NCBI RefSeq assembly: GCF_015668195.1
Contig: NZ_JADPFC010000003.1
Location: forward strand, 248,001 to 312,000
Length of the DNA stretch: 64,000 nucleotides
From: Romboutsia_C sp015668195
Lineage (GTDB): Bacteria; Bacillota; Clostridia; Peptostreptococcales; Peptostreptococcaceae
Direction: 5' to 3'
This document shows, one piece after another, positions 1 through 7,006 of this stretch. Numbering within the stretch: the stretch's first letter is position 1; each line of letters begins with the position of its first letter. The notes under the pieces are model-generated. The model saw only the letters and a program-made list of their open reading frames with translations. It did not search any database and was not told the origin of the DNA. A program made the position numbers and the translations under genes.

Positions 1-380
1 GATATTATTTTAGCTAATTTTTTTGGAGCTAGTTCAGCTATAAATACTGCTGTAAGTATACCTACTGGTACTCCTATGATTAAAGCTCCTGTCGTTGCAA
101 TTAATGATGCAACTACCATTGATAAAATTCCAAATTTATCTGCACTTGGCACCCATTCACTTCCAGTTATAAATTCTATAAATGAGTAACCTTTAAATAA
201 AAATGGTGTTAGACCTTTGTAGAATACAAATCCTATTATTAAAAGTAAACTTGCAACTGCTATTAATGCACTTACCATAAATACGTTCTTAGATATTTTC
301 TCTGCTATATATTTATTCTTGTTATTACTATTTTTATTGTCTCTTTGTTCTATGCTTACTGTACGAGACTTAACTAACAT
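1..380 (-). CDS. pstC: Phosphate ABC transporter permease PstC (5' part, runs off window)
   Basis: This is the N-terminal part of a membrane permease for the high-affinity phosphate ABC transporter. Translation from the ATG at 380 gives a short polar N-terminus, a transmembrane helix at about residues 30-50, then the region around GSEWVPSADKFG and the helical stretch with GVPVGILTAVFIAELAP. Both are typical of PstC just before the permease core. A strong GAGGAGG site lies 6-7 nt upstream of the ATG. The reading frame is open to base 1, about 126 codons, so roughly the last 60% of the protein lies outside the window. It follows pstS on the same strand, with a terminator hairpin and its own Pho-box-like motif between them. 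Identification is by recognition of the family; I am confident. Confidence 0.9.
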   Translation of the reverse strand, partial: MLVKSRTVSIEQRDNKNSNNKNKYIAEKISKNVFMVSALIAVASLLLIIGFVFYKGLTPFLFKGYSFIEFITGSEWVPSADKFGILSMVVASLIATTGALIIGVPVGILTAVFIAELAPKKLAKII

Positions 381-546
381 AAAAATCCTCCTCAAAAATC
401 CTCAATATATTTCTTGTTCATTATTTGTTTATTATTCCTTACATACATATAGTATTATTTCTAGGTTAAATTCATATTAGATTTCGGTTAACTTAAAGTA
501 AAATAAAAGGCATTTTTTTAACATAAATTTTACTTTTTATATTTTC

Positions 547-562
547 GTTAAATCTATGTAAA
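547..562 (-). promoter_or_regulatory. Pho-box-like motif upstream of pstC
   Basis: The minus strand reads TTTACATAGATTTAAC. The same pattern TTTACAT-N3-TTTAAC occurs upstream of pstS at 1700-1715. The TTTACA and TTAAC half-elements are 11 nt apart, the spacing known for PhoP/PhoB direct-repeat boxes in Firmicutes. It lies about 165 nt upstream of the pstC start. PhoP binding is inferred from motif sharing and from the genes' function. Confidence 0.5.
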
Positions 563-690
563 AATCTAATTCATTTCACTAATGATATGTTTGTATGCTT
601 AATATGAATATGTCTATTGCTCAATTTAACAATTTTAAGTTAGAAATTTTCATGGATCAGATAATTTCCAATGACTTAGTATATTAAAAT

Positions 691-723
691 AAAAAAAGAC
701 ACATAACTATATGTGCCTTTTTT
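691..723 (-). terminator. Terminator after pstS
   Basis: An 8-bp stem (698-705 with 710-717, one G-U pair) has a 4-nt loop. It is flanked by A and T runs, so the minus strand ends in seven T's. It is 20 nt past the pstS stop and probably limits read-through into pstC, giving more binding protein than permease. Confidence 0.75.
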
Positions 724-742
724 CTTATAATAATGAGGATAT

Positions 743-1567
743 CTATTTTATGCTTATAAGCCCTTCACCTTCTACTATTTTCTGACCTTCTTCACTTAAT
801 ATGAACTCAATAAATTCATTTCCTTTTTCAGTAATATTTTCTTCTTTACTAACTAGTAAAAATGGTCTAGCTAGAGGATATTTCTTATCCTTAACATTTT
901 CTACTGTTAATTCTTGTCCTTCTACTGTCAATTGTTTTACTTTATCATCAACATATGAAGATGATATATATCCTATTGCATTTTCATTACCTTCTACTGT
1001 AGATTTTATATTTCCTGATCCATCACTTATTTGTGCATCTTGAGTTAACTCATCTGCTTCAAATCCAACTATTTCCTCAAAAGCCCCTCTAGTTCCTGAT
1101 CCATCTTCTCTTGATACTACTACTATTGGAGCATCTTTTCCTCCAACTTCTTTCCAGTTATTTATCTTCCCTGTGTATATATCCTTTATTTGCTCAATAC
1201 TTAAATCTTTTACTTCATTTGATTTATTAGTAACTACTGCTATAGCATCTAATGCTATTTCAGCTTCCTTTAATCCTGCTTGCTTTTCTTCATCTTTTAA
1301 ATCTCTAGATGCCATACCTATTTGAGATGTTCCATCTATTGCATTTTTTATACCTGCTGAAGATCCCAATTGCTGAACTTCTATAGATACACCTTCATTC
1401 TTACTTTGGAAATCTTTCGCTAATACCTCTATTGCTGGACCGACTGACGTTGAACCTGATATCGTAATTTTTTCCCCCTCTGATTTTGAACCTGAACCAC
1501 ATCCTACTGCTAAACTTCCTACTAATATTGTACTTGATAATAATACCGCTACCTTTTTCTTAAACAT
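743..1567 (-). CDS. pstS: Phosphate-binding lipoprotein PstS
   Basis: This 274-residue lipoprotein is the extracellular phosphate receptor of the Pst ABC transporter. A type II signal peptide ends in the lipobox LAVGC with the lipidated Cys at residue 23. The mature part has the PstS/PBP-like fold signatures: GSTSVGPAIEVLAKDF near the start, where the Ser/Thr residues bind phosphate, and SREDGSGTRGAFEE in the middle, the second phosphate-binding loop. The GGAGGG ribosome binding site precedes the ATG at 1567. It is the first gene of the pst locus and lies in front of pstC. A Pho-box-like element about 135 nt upstream suggests induction under phosphate starvation. The length is normal for Firmicute PstS. 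The family is certain. Confidence 0.95.
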   Translation of the reverse strand: MFKKKVAVLLSSTILVGSLAVGCGSGSKSEGEKITISGSTSVGPAIEVLAKDFQSKNEGVSIEVQQLGSSAGIKNAIDGTSQIGMASRDLKDEEKQAGLKEAEIALDAIAVVTNKSNEVKDLSIEQIKDIYTGKINNWKEVGGKDAPIVVVSREDGSGTRGAFEEIVGFEADELTQDAQISDGSGNIKSTVEGNENAIGYISSSYVDDKVKQLTVEGQELTVENVKDKKYPLARPFLLVSKEENITEKGNEFIEFILSEEGQKIVEGEGLISIK

Positions 1568-1699
1568 AATATTCCCTCCATATGTATTTGATAATTTATT
1601 TTAATTTTTATTCATGTTTCTGCTACAATTCTTTGTTTGCTTTGCTGTTCTTTATACTTTAATATTACAGTTATTTTGTTAAGTAAATATTATGAACAA

Positions 1700-1715
1700 G
1701 TTAAAGGGATGTAAA
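1700..1715 (-). promoter_or_regulatory. Pho-box-like motif upstream of pstS
   Basis: The minus strand reads TTTACATCCCTTTAAC, matching the pstC-upstream site in 13 of 16 positions with the same spacing. A TTAACA just 5' of it may be a third half-repeat. It lies about 135 nt upstream of pstS. A PhoP-type regulator is the inferred ligand. Confidence 0.5.
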
Positions 1716-1828
1716 TTATGTTAAGAAAAAGTAAAATTCAATATACTCCATTTTGTAAACAATATGACTTTAAATTCACTTTAAGCGACGTTTCCACAAA
1801 ACACTTAAATATATATTACTCAAAATAT

Positions 1829-1865
1829 AAAAAGGCTTAAAGTTATTAATAACTTAAGCCTTTTT
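1829..1865 (-). terminator. Terminator after pepF
   Basis: A 12-bp stem of AAAAAGGCTTAA (1829-1840) pairs with TTAAGCCTTTTT (1854-1865), with a 13-nt loop. It starts 12 nt past the pepF stop and ends in a T run on the minus strand. Confidence 0.85.
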
Positions 1866-1876
1866 AATGTTATGTT

Positions 1877-3667
1877 TTATCCTTTATATTGTTCTTCTAA
1901 TTTATCAACTAGTCCTTTGAATATTTGTAAAGCTTCTTCAACAGATTCTTTTTTCTCCATGTCTACTCCAGCTTTTCTTAGTTGATCTAATGGATATTCA
2001 GACCCTCCACTCTTTAAAAATTCTATATATCTTTCTACTGCTGGCTTACCTTCTTCAAGTATTTGTTTACTTAAAGCACTTGCCGCTGAGAATCCTGTTG
2101 CATATTTATATACATAGAAGTTTGAATAGAAGTGAGGTATTCTAGCCCACTCTAATCCTATTTGCTCATCAACCACACAAGATTCTTTATAGTATTTTTC
2201 ATTTAATTTATAATATATATCAGTAAACTCTTTTGCCGTTAATGGCTCTCCACTTTCAACACTTTCATGAGTTATTTTTTCAAATTCAGCAAACATAGTC
2301 TGTCTATATACAGTTGTTCTAAATTGCTCTAAGTAATAATTTAGAAGATATAATGTTTCTTCCTTAGACTTAGAATTTTCTAATAAATAGTTTATTAATA
2401 ATAGTTCATTTAAAGTAGATGCAACTTCTGCTACGAATATTTTGTAGCTTGAATATATATACGGTTGAGTAGTTCTTGAGTAGTAACTATGCATAGAGTG
2501 ACCTAATTCATGTATTAATGTAAATAAAGAATTTAAATCATCTTTATAACTCATTAATATGTACGGATGAGAATCGTAACTTCCCCAAGAGTATGCTCCA
2601 CCTTGCTTACCTTCATTTTCATATACATCTATCCATCTTTCATCAAATGCTCTTTGTATTAAGTTTAAGTATTCATCTCCTAATGGCTTTAAAGCATTTA
2701 ATATTATTTCCTTAGCTTCTTCATAAGTTATCTTCATATCAAATTTTTCAGTTAAAGGAACATATAAATCATACATATGTATTTCTTCTAACCCTAAAAA
2801 CATTTTCTTTAGATCTACATATTTATTAAGTGTTGGTAAACTCTCATCTACAGCTTTTATAAGATTATTATATACATCCACACTTATGTCATCCTGGAAT
2901 AGCGATGCCTCTAGTGCTGATTTATATTTTCTTATTTTTGAGTAGAATATTTCTGACTTTATACCTCCATATAATGTGGATGCAAAAGTATTTTTATATT
3001 TACCATATACTAAATACATAGCTTTAAAAGCATCTTTTCTAACTCTAGGATTCTTGCTCTTTAAAAATACAGAGTAATTAGAGTGCGTAAGCTTAACCTT
3101 ATTACCTTCTTCATCTTCTATTTCCGGAAACTCTAAGTCTGCAAAAGAAAACATATCATATACATCTTCTGATACTTTAGTTATGTCAGATGCAGCAGCT
3201 AATATTTCTTCTTCTGATTCACTTAATGTATGTGGCTTTTCTCTTAAAATTTCTTTTATATGCTTTTCATAGAAAGATAACTTTTCATCCTTCATAAATT
3301 CTTTTAACTTCTCATCTTCTATGGCTATTATTTCAGGTACCATATAAGATGTAGCTGTAGATAATTCAGTAGCTAACATATCTGTCTTTGTAGCTAAACC
3401 TTGATTTTCATTTATTCTTGTATCCTCATGTTGCTTCATATGAGTATATACATATAAATTTTGTAAAAGTCTTGATGCTTGTTCTGATATATTTAGTGCA
3501 TTATATAAATTCTCAAAACTCTCAGCTAAATTTCCTTTGTATTCTTTAGCCTTTTGTATAAGCTCTTTAACCTTACTTATGTCTTTTTCTACTTCATCTT
3601 TGTTCTTATACATCTGTTCTAAATTCCATTTAAATTTATCTTCTATCTTACTTCTATCTAGTCCCAT
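1877..3667 (-). CDS. pepF: Oligoendopeptidase F
   Basis: This 596-residue M3-family zinc metallopeptidase cleaves oligopeptides in the cytoplasm. The zinc site is visible as LIHELGHSMHSYYS (HExxH) at about residue 385, with a downstream glutamate-bearing helix in FVAEVASTLNELLL that supplies the third ligand. The long helical N-terminal half with the ASRLLQNLYVYTHMKQHEDT region is typical of PepF. The GGAGAAAAGCT spacing upstream of the ATG at 3667 supports the start. The length is standard (about 600). It is separated from degV by 126 nt and is probably transcribed alone; a terminator follows. The most likely role is peptide turnover and recycling. Confidence 0.95.
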   Translation of the reverse strand: MGLDRSKIEDKFKWNLEQMYKNKDEVEKDISKVKELIQKAKEYKGNLAESFENLYNALNISEQASRLLQNLYVYTHMKQHEDTRINENQGLATKTDMLATELSTATSYMVPEIIAIEDEKLKEFMKDEKLSFYEKHIKEILREKPHTLSESEEEILAAASDITKVSEDVYDMFSFADLEFPEIEDEEGNKVKLTHSNYSVFLKSKNPRVRKDAFKAMYLVYGKYKNTFASTLYGGIKSEIFYSKIRKYKSALEASLFQDDISVDVYNNLIKAVDESLPTLNKYVDLKKMFLGLEEIHMYDLYVPLTEKFDMKITYEEAKEIILNALKPLGDEYLNLIQRAFDERWIDVYENEGKQGGAYSWGSYDSHPYILMSYKDDLNSLFTLIHELGHSMHSYYSRTTQPYIYSSYKIFVAEVASTLNELLLINYLLENSKSKEETLYLLNYYLEQFRTTVYRQTMFAEFEKITHESVESGEPLTAKEFTDIYYKLNEKYYKESCVVDEQIGLEWARIPHFYSNFYVYKYATGFSAASALSKQILEEGKPAVERYIEFLKSGGSEYPLDQLRKAGVDMEKKESVEEALQIFKGLVDKLEEQYKG

Positions 3668-3793
3668 AGCTTTTCTCCTTTAATATATTAATTTTTATCT
3701 AGAGTTTATGGTTCTTAAATCTAGTATTCTTATTACATTATTAATGTAATAAATTTTATACCAATATTTTGAGTAAATATTACCTAATATATA

Positions 3794-4639
3794 CTATAAA
3801 ACAGATACTAATATAGCTCCTTCAGATGTGAACGTTCCCATTATAGGACCTATCTCTGCTATAAGTACTTCTTTGAAGTTTAGATTTCCTTCTACTATGT
3901 TCTTTATTTTTTCTGCTTTATCTATACAATTAGCATGACCTATTATAACTGTTTTTTCATCTTGGTGCCCTACATTGTTTTCTACATACTCTAAGGCTTT
4001 TTTTACACTATTACTTCCGCCTCTTGCTTTGTCTATAGGCTTAACAAGGCCATCTTCTATTTTAATTATAACTTTAAAGTTTAATGCGTTTATTATTTTT
4101 CCAGCAACTTTGTTTATTCTACCACCCTTTATTGCATTTTCTAATGTTTCTAAAGCTCCAAAAAATACAATTTCTTTTTTGAATTTTTCTATGTGCTCTA
4201 GTATTTCATCCATATTTTTACCAGTACCTATAAGTTCACTACATTTTAATATCATTAATGCAACCCCAATAGACCCACTTTCACTGTCTATAACTTCAAT
4301 TCTTTTATATGGATTTTCTTCTAAGTACATTTCTTTAGCTAAAACAGCATTATTGTAAGTACTAGACAACTTAGAAGTTAATGTAAATACCAAAAGTTCT
4401 TCATCATCACCTTTATAAAGTTCTAAAAACCTATCTGGTGATGGACTTGAAGTTTTAGGTAATTCTTTACTTCCTTTCATTTTTTTATAGAAAATTTCAG
4501 AATCTATATCAATTCCCCCTACATAACTCTCTTCGCCAAAAGCTACATTTATTCCTACTACATCTGGTCTTGCTCTATCTAAAACTTCTTGTGGAAAATC
4601 GCATGATCCATCTGTTATTATTCTTATTTTTTTTGTCAA
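3794..4639 (-). CDS. DegV family fatty-acid-binding protein
   Basis: This is a cytosolic two-domain protein of the DegV/FakB type, which binds a fatty acid and presents it to a FakA-type kinase for acyl-phosphate formation. The N-terminus has IITDGSCDFP, and the lipid-pocket motif TSSPSPDRFLELY is near residue 65. The Gly/Ser-rich SESGSIGVALMIL region and GGRINKVAGKI lie further on, as in the family. For the start I prefer the TTG at 4639, because GAGGTG lies 6 nt upstream of it. The alternative GTG at 4648 overlaps that ribosome binding site. About 281 residues, normal size. It lies downstream of mgtC- and mscS-like genes on the same strand. No fatty acid kinase gene is visible in the window. 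Confidence 0.9.
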   Translation of the reverse strand: MTKKIRIITDGSCDFPQEVLDRARPDVVGINVAFGEESYVGGIDIDSEIFYKKMKGSKELPKTSSPSPDRFLELYKGDDEELLVFTLTSKLSSTYNNAVLAKEMYLEENPYKRIEVIDSESGSIGVALMILKCSELIGTGKNMDEILEHIEKFKKEIVFFGALETLENAIKGGRINKVAGKIINALNFKVIIKIEDGLVKPIDKARGGSNSVKKALEYVENNVGHQDEKTVIIGHANCIDKAEKIKNIVEGNLNFKEVLIAEIGPIMGTFTSEGAILVSVL

Positions 4640-4687
4640 TTTATACACCTCAACCTAAATTTTTAATTATACTTATTCTATATTATT

Positions 4688-5347
4688 TTAGTGTAAATAA
4701 TCTACACTTATTATATTTTTTAACATATTCAATTCTTTTACTAATTCATCCACCATTATTCTTCTATCATGAACTAGAAAAAAGCTCAATTTCCAAAGGG
4801 ATTCTCCCTCAGCTTCTATATCAATACTTTTAACTTCTATTTGAGATTTTTTAAATATTGAATATAGCATAGATATACTTCCCATGTTATCTACAACAAC
4901 ATTGAAAATAGTATATTTTTTTCTAAAAAGTATTTTATCTATATTCTTCAATATATATAGTGTTATCATAACAAATAGCCAAGCACTTATACTTAAGACA
5001 TAATATCCATATCCTATTGTTATACCAATACATGCAGTTGCCCATATACCTGCAGCAGTCGTTAATCCTCTTATTCCATTTGAGGTTTTTAGTATAGCAC
5101 CTGCACCTAAAAAACCAATTCCTGATAATACTTGTGCCGTTAATCTTGCAGGGTCAACATTAGCATATTCTCTATAATCAAAAAATAAATATAACGATGT
5201 TATTGCTGTTATACATGAGCCAACAGATACTAAGATGTGTGTTCTAAATCCTGCAAATTGATGTGACTTTTCTCTTTCAAGGCCTGTTAGTCCCCCTATA
5301 ACTAGCGCTATAAGTAACCTAAGAATCACTTCTTTATGGTCTGTCAC
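4688..5347 (-). CDS. MgtC/SapB family membrane protein
   Basis: This 219-residue membrane protein has an N-terminal MgtC domain of four to five helices. GLTGLEREKSHQFAGFRTHI is the family signature, with the LERE and RTH motifs at about residues 20-35, and GIGFLGAGAI follows. The C-terminal 70 residues form a soluble ACT-like domain (FNVVVDNMGSISMLYSIF and following). The start codon is GTG at 5347, with AGGGGGG about 7 nt upstream. Homologues are linked to growth at low magnesium and to membrane-potential control, but the substrate is uncertain. It lies 49 nt downstream of the mscS-like gene, so the two may be co-transcribed. Confidence 0.88.
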   Translation of the reverse strand: MTDHKEVILRLLIALVIGGLTGLEREKSHQFAGFRTHILVSVGSCITAITSLYLFFDYREYANVDPARLTAQVLSGIGFLGAGAILKTSNGIRGLTTAAGIWATACIGITIGYGYYVLSISAWLFVMITLYILKNIDKILFRKKYTIFNVVVDNMGSISMLYSIFKKSQIEVKSIDIEAEGESLWKLSFFLVHDRRIMVDELVKELNMLKNIISVDYLH

Positions 5348-5396
5348 TCAAATCCCCCCTATTCCATATAAACAATATATAAGAAATATTTATATT

Positions 5397-6242
5397 CTAA
5401 AAATCTCCTCTATATTCATTATCGTTGTGTAATATATTTATATGTGTCGGGTAAGCTATTCGTACTTTGTTATTTCTAAATACAATAAGTATCTGTAATT
5501 TAGCATCTCTAAGTGCATTAAAATACTTATAAGAATATACTATACCTGTTATTGTATATTTTGCTCCTACTGGACTATCTTCTATATCTGTTACTCCATA
5601 TACATTAAAAGGACCTTTAGGGGCACCTGATGGTAATTTAAATAGATAATTTTTATATTGTTCATTCATTATATTACATACTTCTTCTAAAGATTCTAGC
5701 ACCTTCATTGGATCCTCTTCATAAGGTACTCTTACATGTACTACAACTCTCATTCTCTCTTTGCTAAAATTTCTTATGCTACTTATACTACCATTTGGAA
5801 TGGTAATTCTTTTTAAATCCCAATCCCTTAAACTAGTGCTTCTAACTCCTATTTCTTCTATAGTTCCTCTAAAAGTTTCATTTATTATTACAAAATCGCC
5901 TACTTGCATTTGTTTTTCAAATAATACAAAAAAGCCATTAAATATATCTTTTAATATACTTTGAGATGCAACCCCTGCTAGAATACCTACAATACTTGCA
6001 CCAGTAACTAATGTCCCAAATTTAGTTATATCTACTATTTTAAATTCCCTTAATATAAGAACTGTACTTATCAAAAATATGATGTAATAAGAAATTGATG
6101 ATAATACACTACAAAGGGTATTTTCATATCTTACATCAAATTTAGTTATTTTACATATCTTGTTAAGACTATATTGTATAAGTTTCAATATTACATATGA
6201 TGCTGCTATGATTGCTATTGACCTTAAAAAACTACCTATCAT
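5397..6242 (-). CDS. Small-conductance mechanosensitive channel (MscS family)
   Basis: This membrane channel is likely to release osmolytes on hypo-osmotic shock. Three hydrophobic helices occupy roughly the first 100 residues. The pore-lining TM3 has the Gly/Ala pattern GASIVGILAGVASQSILKDI, followed by the MscS beta domain VGDFVIINETFRGTIEEIG. The C-terminal alpha-beta vestibule runs to the end. The start is uncertain. The ATG at 6254 directly abuts AAGG, leaving no spacing, while the in-frame ATG at 6242 has it 12 nt upstream, so I chose 6242. About 281 residues, the usual size for a simple MscS. It heads a minus-strand series with the mgtC-like gene. Confidence 0.9.
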   Translation of the reverse strand: MIGSFLRSIAIIAASYVILKLIQYSLNKICKITKFDVRYENTLCSVLSSISYYIIFLISTVLILREFKIVDITKFGTLVTGASIVGILAGVASQSILKDIFNGFFVLFEKQMQVGDFVIINETFRGTIEEIGVRSTSLRDWDLKRITIPNGSISSIRNFSKERMRVVVHVRVPYEEDPMKVLESLEEVCNIMNEQYKNYLFKLPSGAPKGPFNVYGVTDIEDSPVGAKYTITGIVYSYKYFNALRDAKLQILIVFRNNKVRIAYPTHINILHNDNEYRGDF

Positions 6243-6339
6243 AATAAATATCATCCTTACGAATTAATTTTGTTAATAAATCATATAATTATTTAATATT
6301 CTCACTTTGTACTAAACATATACAATTTTAAGGATGAAC

Positions 6340-6401
6340 ATATGAATTTGAGTATAAAAAAACCCACTTTAATGTGGGCTATTTATTACTCAAATTCATA
6401 T
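6340..6401. repeat. 15-bp perfect inverted repeat enclosing a terminator
   Basis: Positions 6340-6354 (ATATGAATTTGAGTA) are the exact reverse complement of 6387-6401. The 32-nt interior contains the small terminator hairpin of the Spo0E-like gene. The right arm overlaps the last codons of that gene, encoding Met-Asn-Leu-Ser. Confidence 0.8.
6356..6378 (-). terminator. Terminator of the Spo0E-like gene
   Basis: On the minus strand a CCCAC/GTGGG hairpin directly follows the TAG stop and ends in seven T's. It is nested in the larger 6340-6401 inverted repeat. Confidence 0.75.
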
Positions 6402-6543
6402 ACTTATTTATTAATATATCTATTTTATTACTCGTATCGACTATCTCTTCTTTAAATATCTCTGGATATTCTATATAAGTATTAATCTCATCTCTTAGTG
6501 CTTCTATTTCTTTTTTTAATGCTTCTAACTCACCATTAGCCAT
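6379..6543 (-). CDS. Spo0E-like aspartyl-phosphate phosphatase (small protein)
   Basis: This 54-residue protein reads MANGELEALKKEIEALRDEI and continues to DTSNKIDILINKYMNL at the end. Two amphipathic helices are joined by a short turn, and the second carries the S-x-x-[LI]-D-x-L-I-x-x-Y pattern of the Spo0E family. Spo0E proteins dephosphorylate Spo0A~P and so delay sporulation. In this family the SQELD motif carries the catalytic Asp; here the equivalent is SNKID. GGTGATG lies just upstream of the ATG at 6543. The gene ends directly at a terminator and lies divergent to feoA. The family assignment is by pattern and size. The target (Spo0A or another response regulator) is inference. Confidence 0.8.
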   Translation of the reverse strand: MANGELEALKKEIEALRDEINTYIEYPEIFKEEIVDTSNKIDILINKYMNLSNK

Positions 6544-6710
6544 ATCATCACCACTATTACAAATTTATATAATTTCAATTATATAATAACAAATACAACC
6601 ATTATCTGTCAATATTATAGCGGTAAAACGTTATTTTTTCACCAATTTAATTTTATTTCGTCAGTTTTCTTACTGTACGAAAATATTTATTCTTAAATAT
6701 TAGTTATTAG

Positions 6711-6739
6711 TTGACAATCAAAATCATTATTGATACAAT
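6711..6739 (+). promoter_or_regulatory. Sigma-A promoter of feoAB
   Basis: TTGACA at 6711-6716, a 17-nt spacer and TACAAT at 6734-6739 make a near-consensus vegetative promoter. The predicted transcription start near 6746 falls inside the adjacent Fur-like site. Confidence 0.75.
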
Positions 6740-6744
6740 TTAAG

Positions 6745-6761
6745 TGATAATGAATTTCATT
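6745..6761 (+). promoter_or_regulatory. Fur-like iron box of feoAB
   Basis: TGATAATGAATTTCATT contains the palindrome AATGA-ATT-TCATT and matches the first half of the classical Fur box (GATAATGATAATCATTATC). It covers the predicted transcription start, so iron-loaded Fur would block initiation. The regulator is inferred. Confidence 0.6.
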
Positions 6762-6775
6762 AGGAGGTATAAAAA

Positions 6776-6994
6776 ATGACTGTTTACGATTTAAAAGTAG
6801 GTCAAAGAGGTACTATTAATAATATAAATGGAAACGAAAAACTAGCTAAAAGATTGTTAGCTTTAGGATGTATAAATAATACGGAAATAGAGGTAAAAAA
6901 AGTTGCTCCTTTAGGAGACCCTATAGTAGTTAGATTTAGAGGATTTGATCTTGCTATAAGAAAATCTGACGCAAAAAACATTACATTAAAATAA
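6776..6994 (+). CDS. feoA: Ferrous iron transport protein A
   Basis: This 72-residue cytosolic protein has an SH3-like fold and acts with FeoB in Fe(II) uptake. The sequence shows the FeoA pattern: LKVGQRGTINNINGNEKLAKR, then LLALGCINNTEIEVKKVAPLGDP and a closing VRFRGFDLAIRKSDA. AGGAGG lies 8 nt before the ATG. It is 12 nt upstream of feoB and clearly in one operon with it. A consensus promoter and a Fur-like box lie directly upstream, so the operon is likely induced by iron limitation. The length is typical. Confidence 0.95.
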   Translation: MTVYDLKVGQRGTINNINGNEKLAKRLLALGCINNTEIEVKKVAPLGDPIVVRFRGFDLAIRKSDAKNITLK

Positions 6995-7006
6995 GGAAGT
7001 GATTAA

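Larger units (their letters stand above)
381..742. other. pstS-pstC intergenic region
   Basis: There is no coding sequence in these 362 bases. From the pstS side they hold a terminator hairpin at 691-723, a Pho-box-like motif at 547-562, and the AT-rich leader of pstC ending in its ribosome binding site just upstream of 380. Confidence 0.6.
1568..1876. other. pepF-pstS intergenic region
   Basis: There is no gene here. It contains the terminator of pepF (1829-1865), about 110 bases of AT-rich sequence with no clear signal, the Pho-box-like motif (1700-1715) and the pstS leader. Confidence 0.55.

Noticed and set aside
801..1043. Open frames antisense to pstS and likewise antisense to most large genes
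   Set aside because: They overlap well-supported genes on the other strand, lack ribosome binding sites, and have low-complexity Ser/Phe/Leu-rich translations typical of antisense frames.
3730..3752. Palindrome TTATTACATTA/TAATGTAATAA between degV and pepF
   Set aside because: It is purely A/T with a 1-nt centre and has no T tract, so it is not a convincing terminator; it may be chance.
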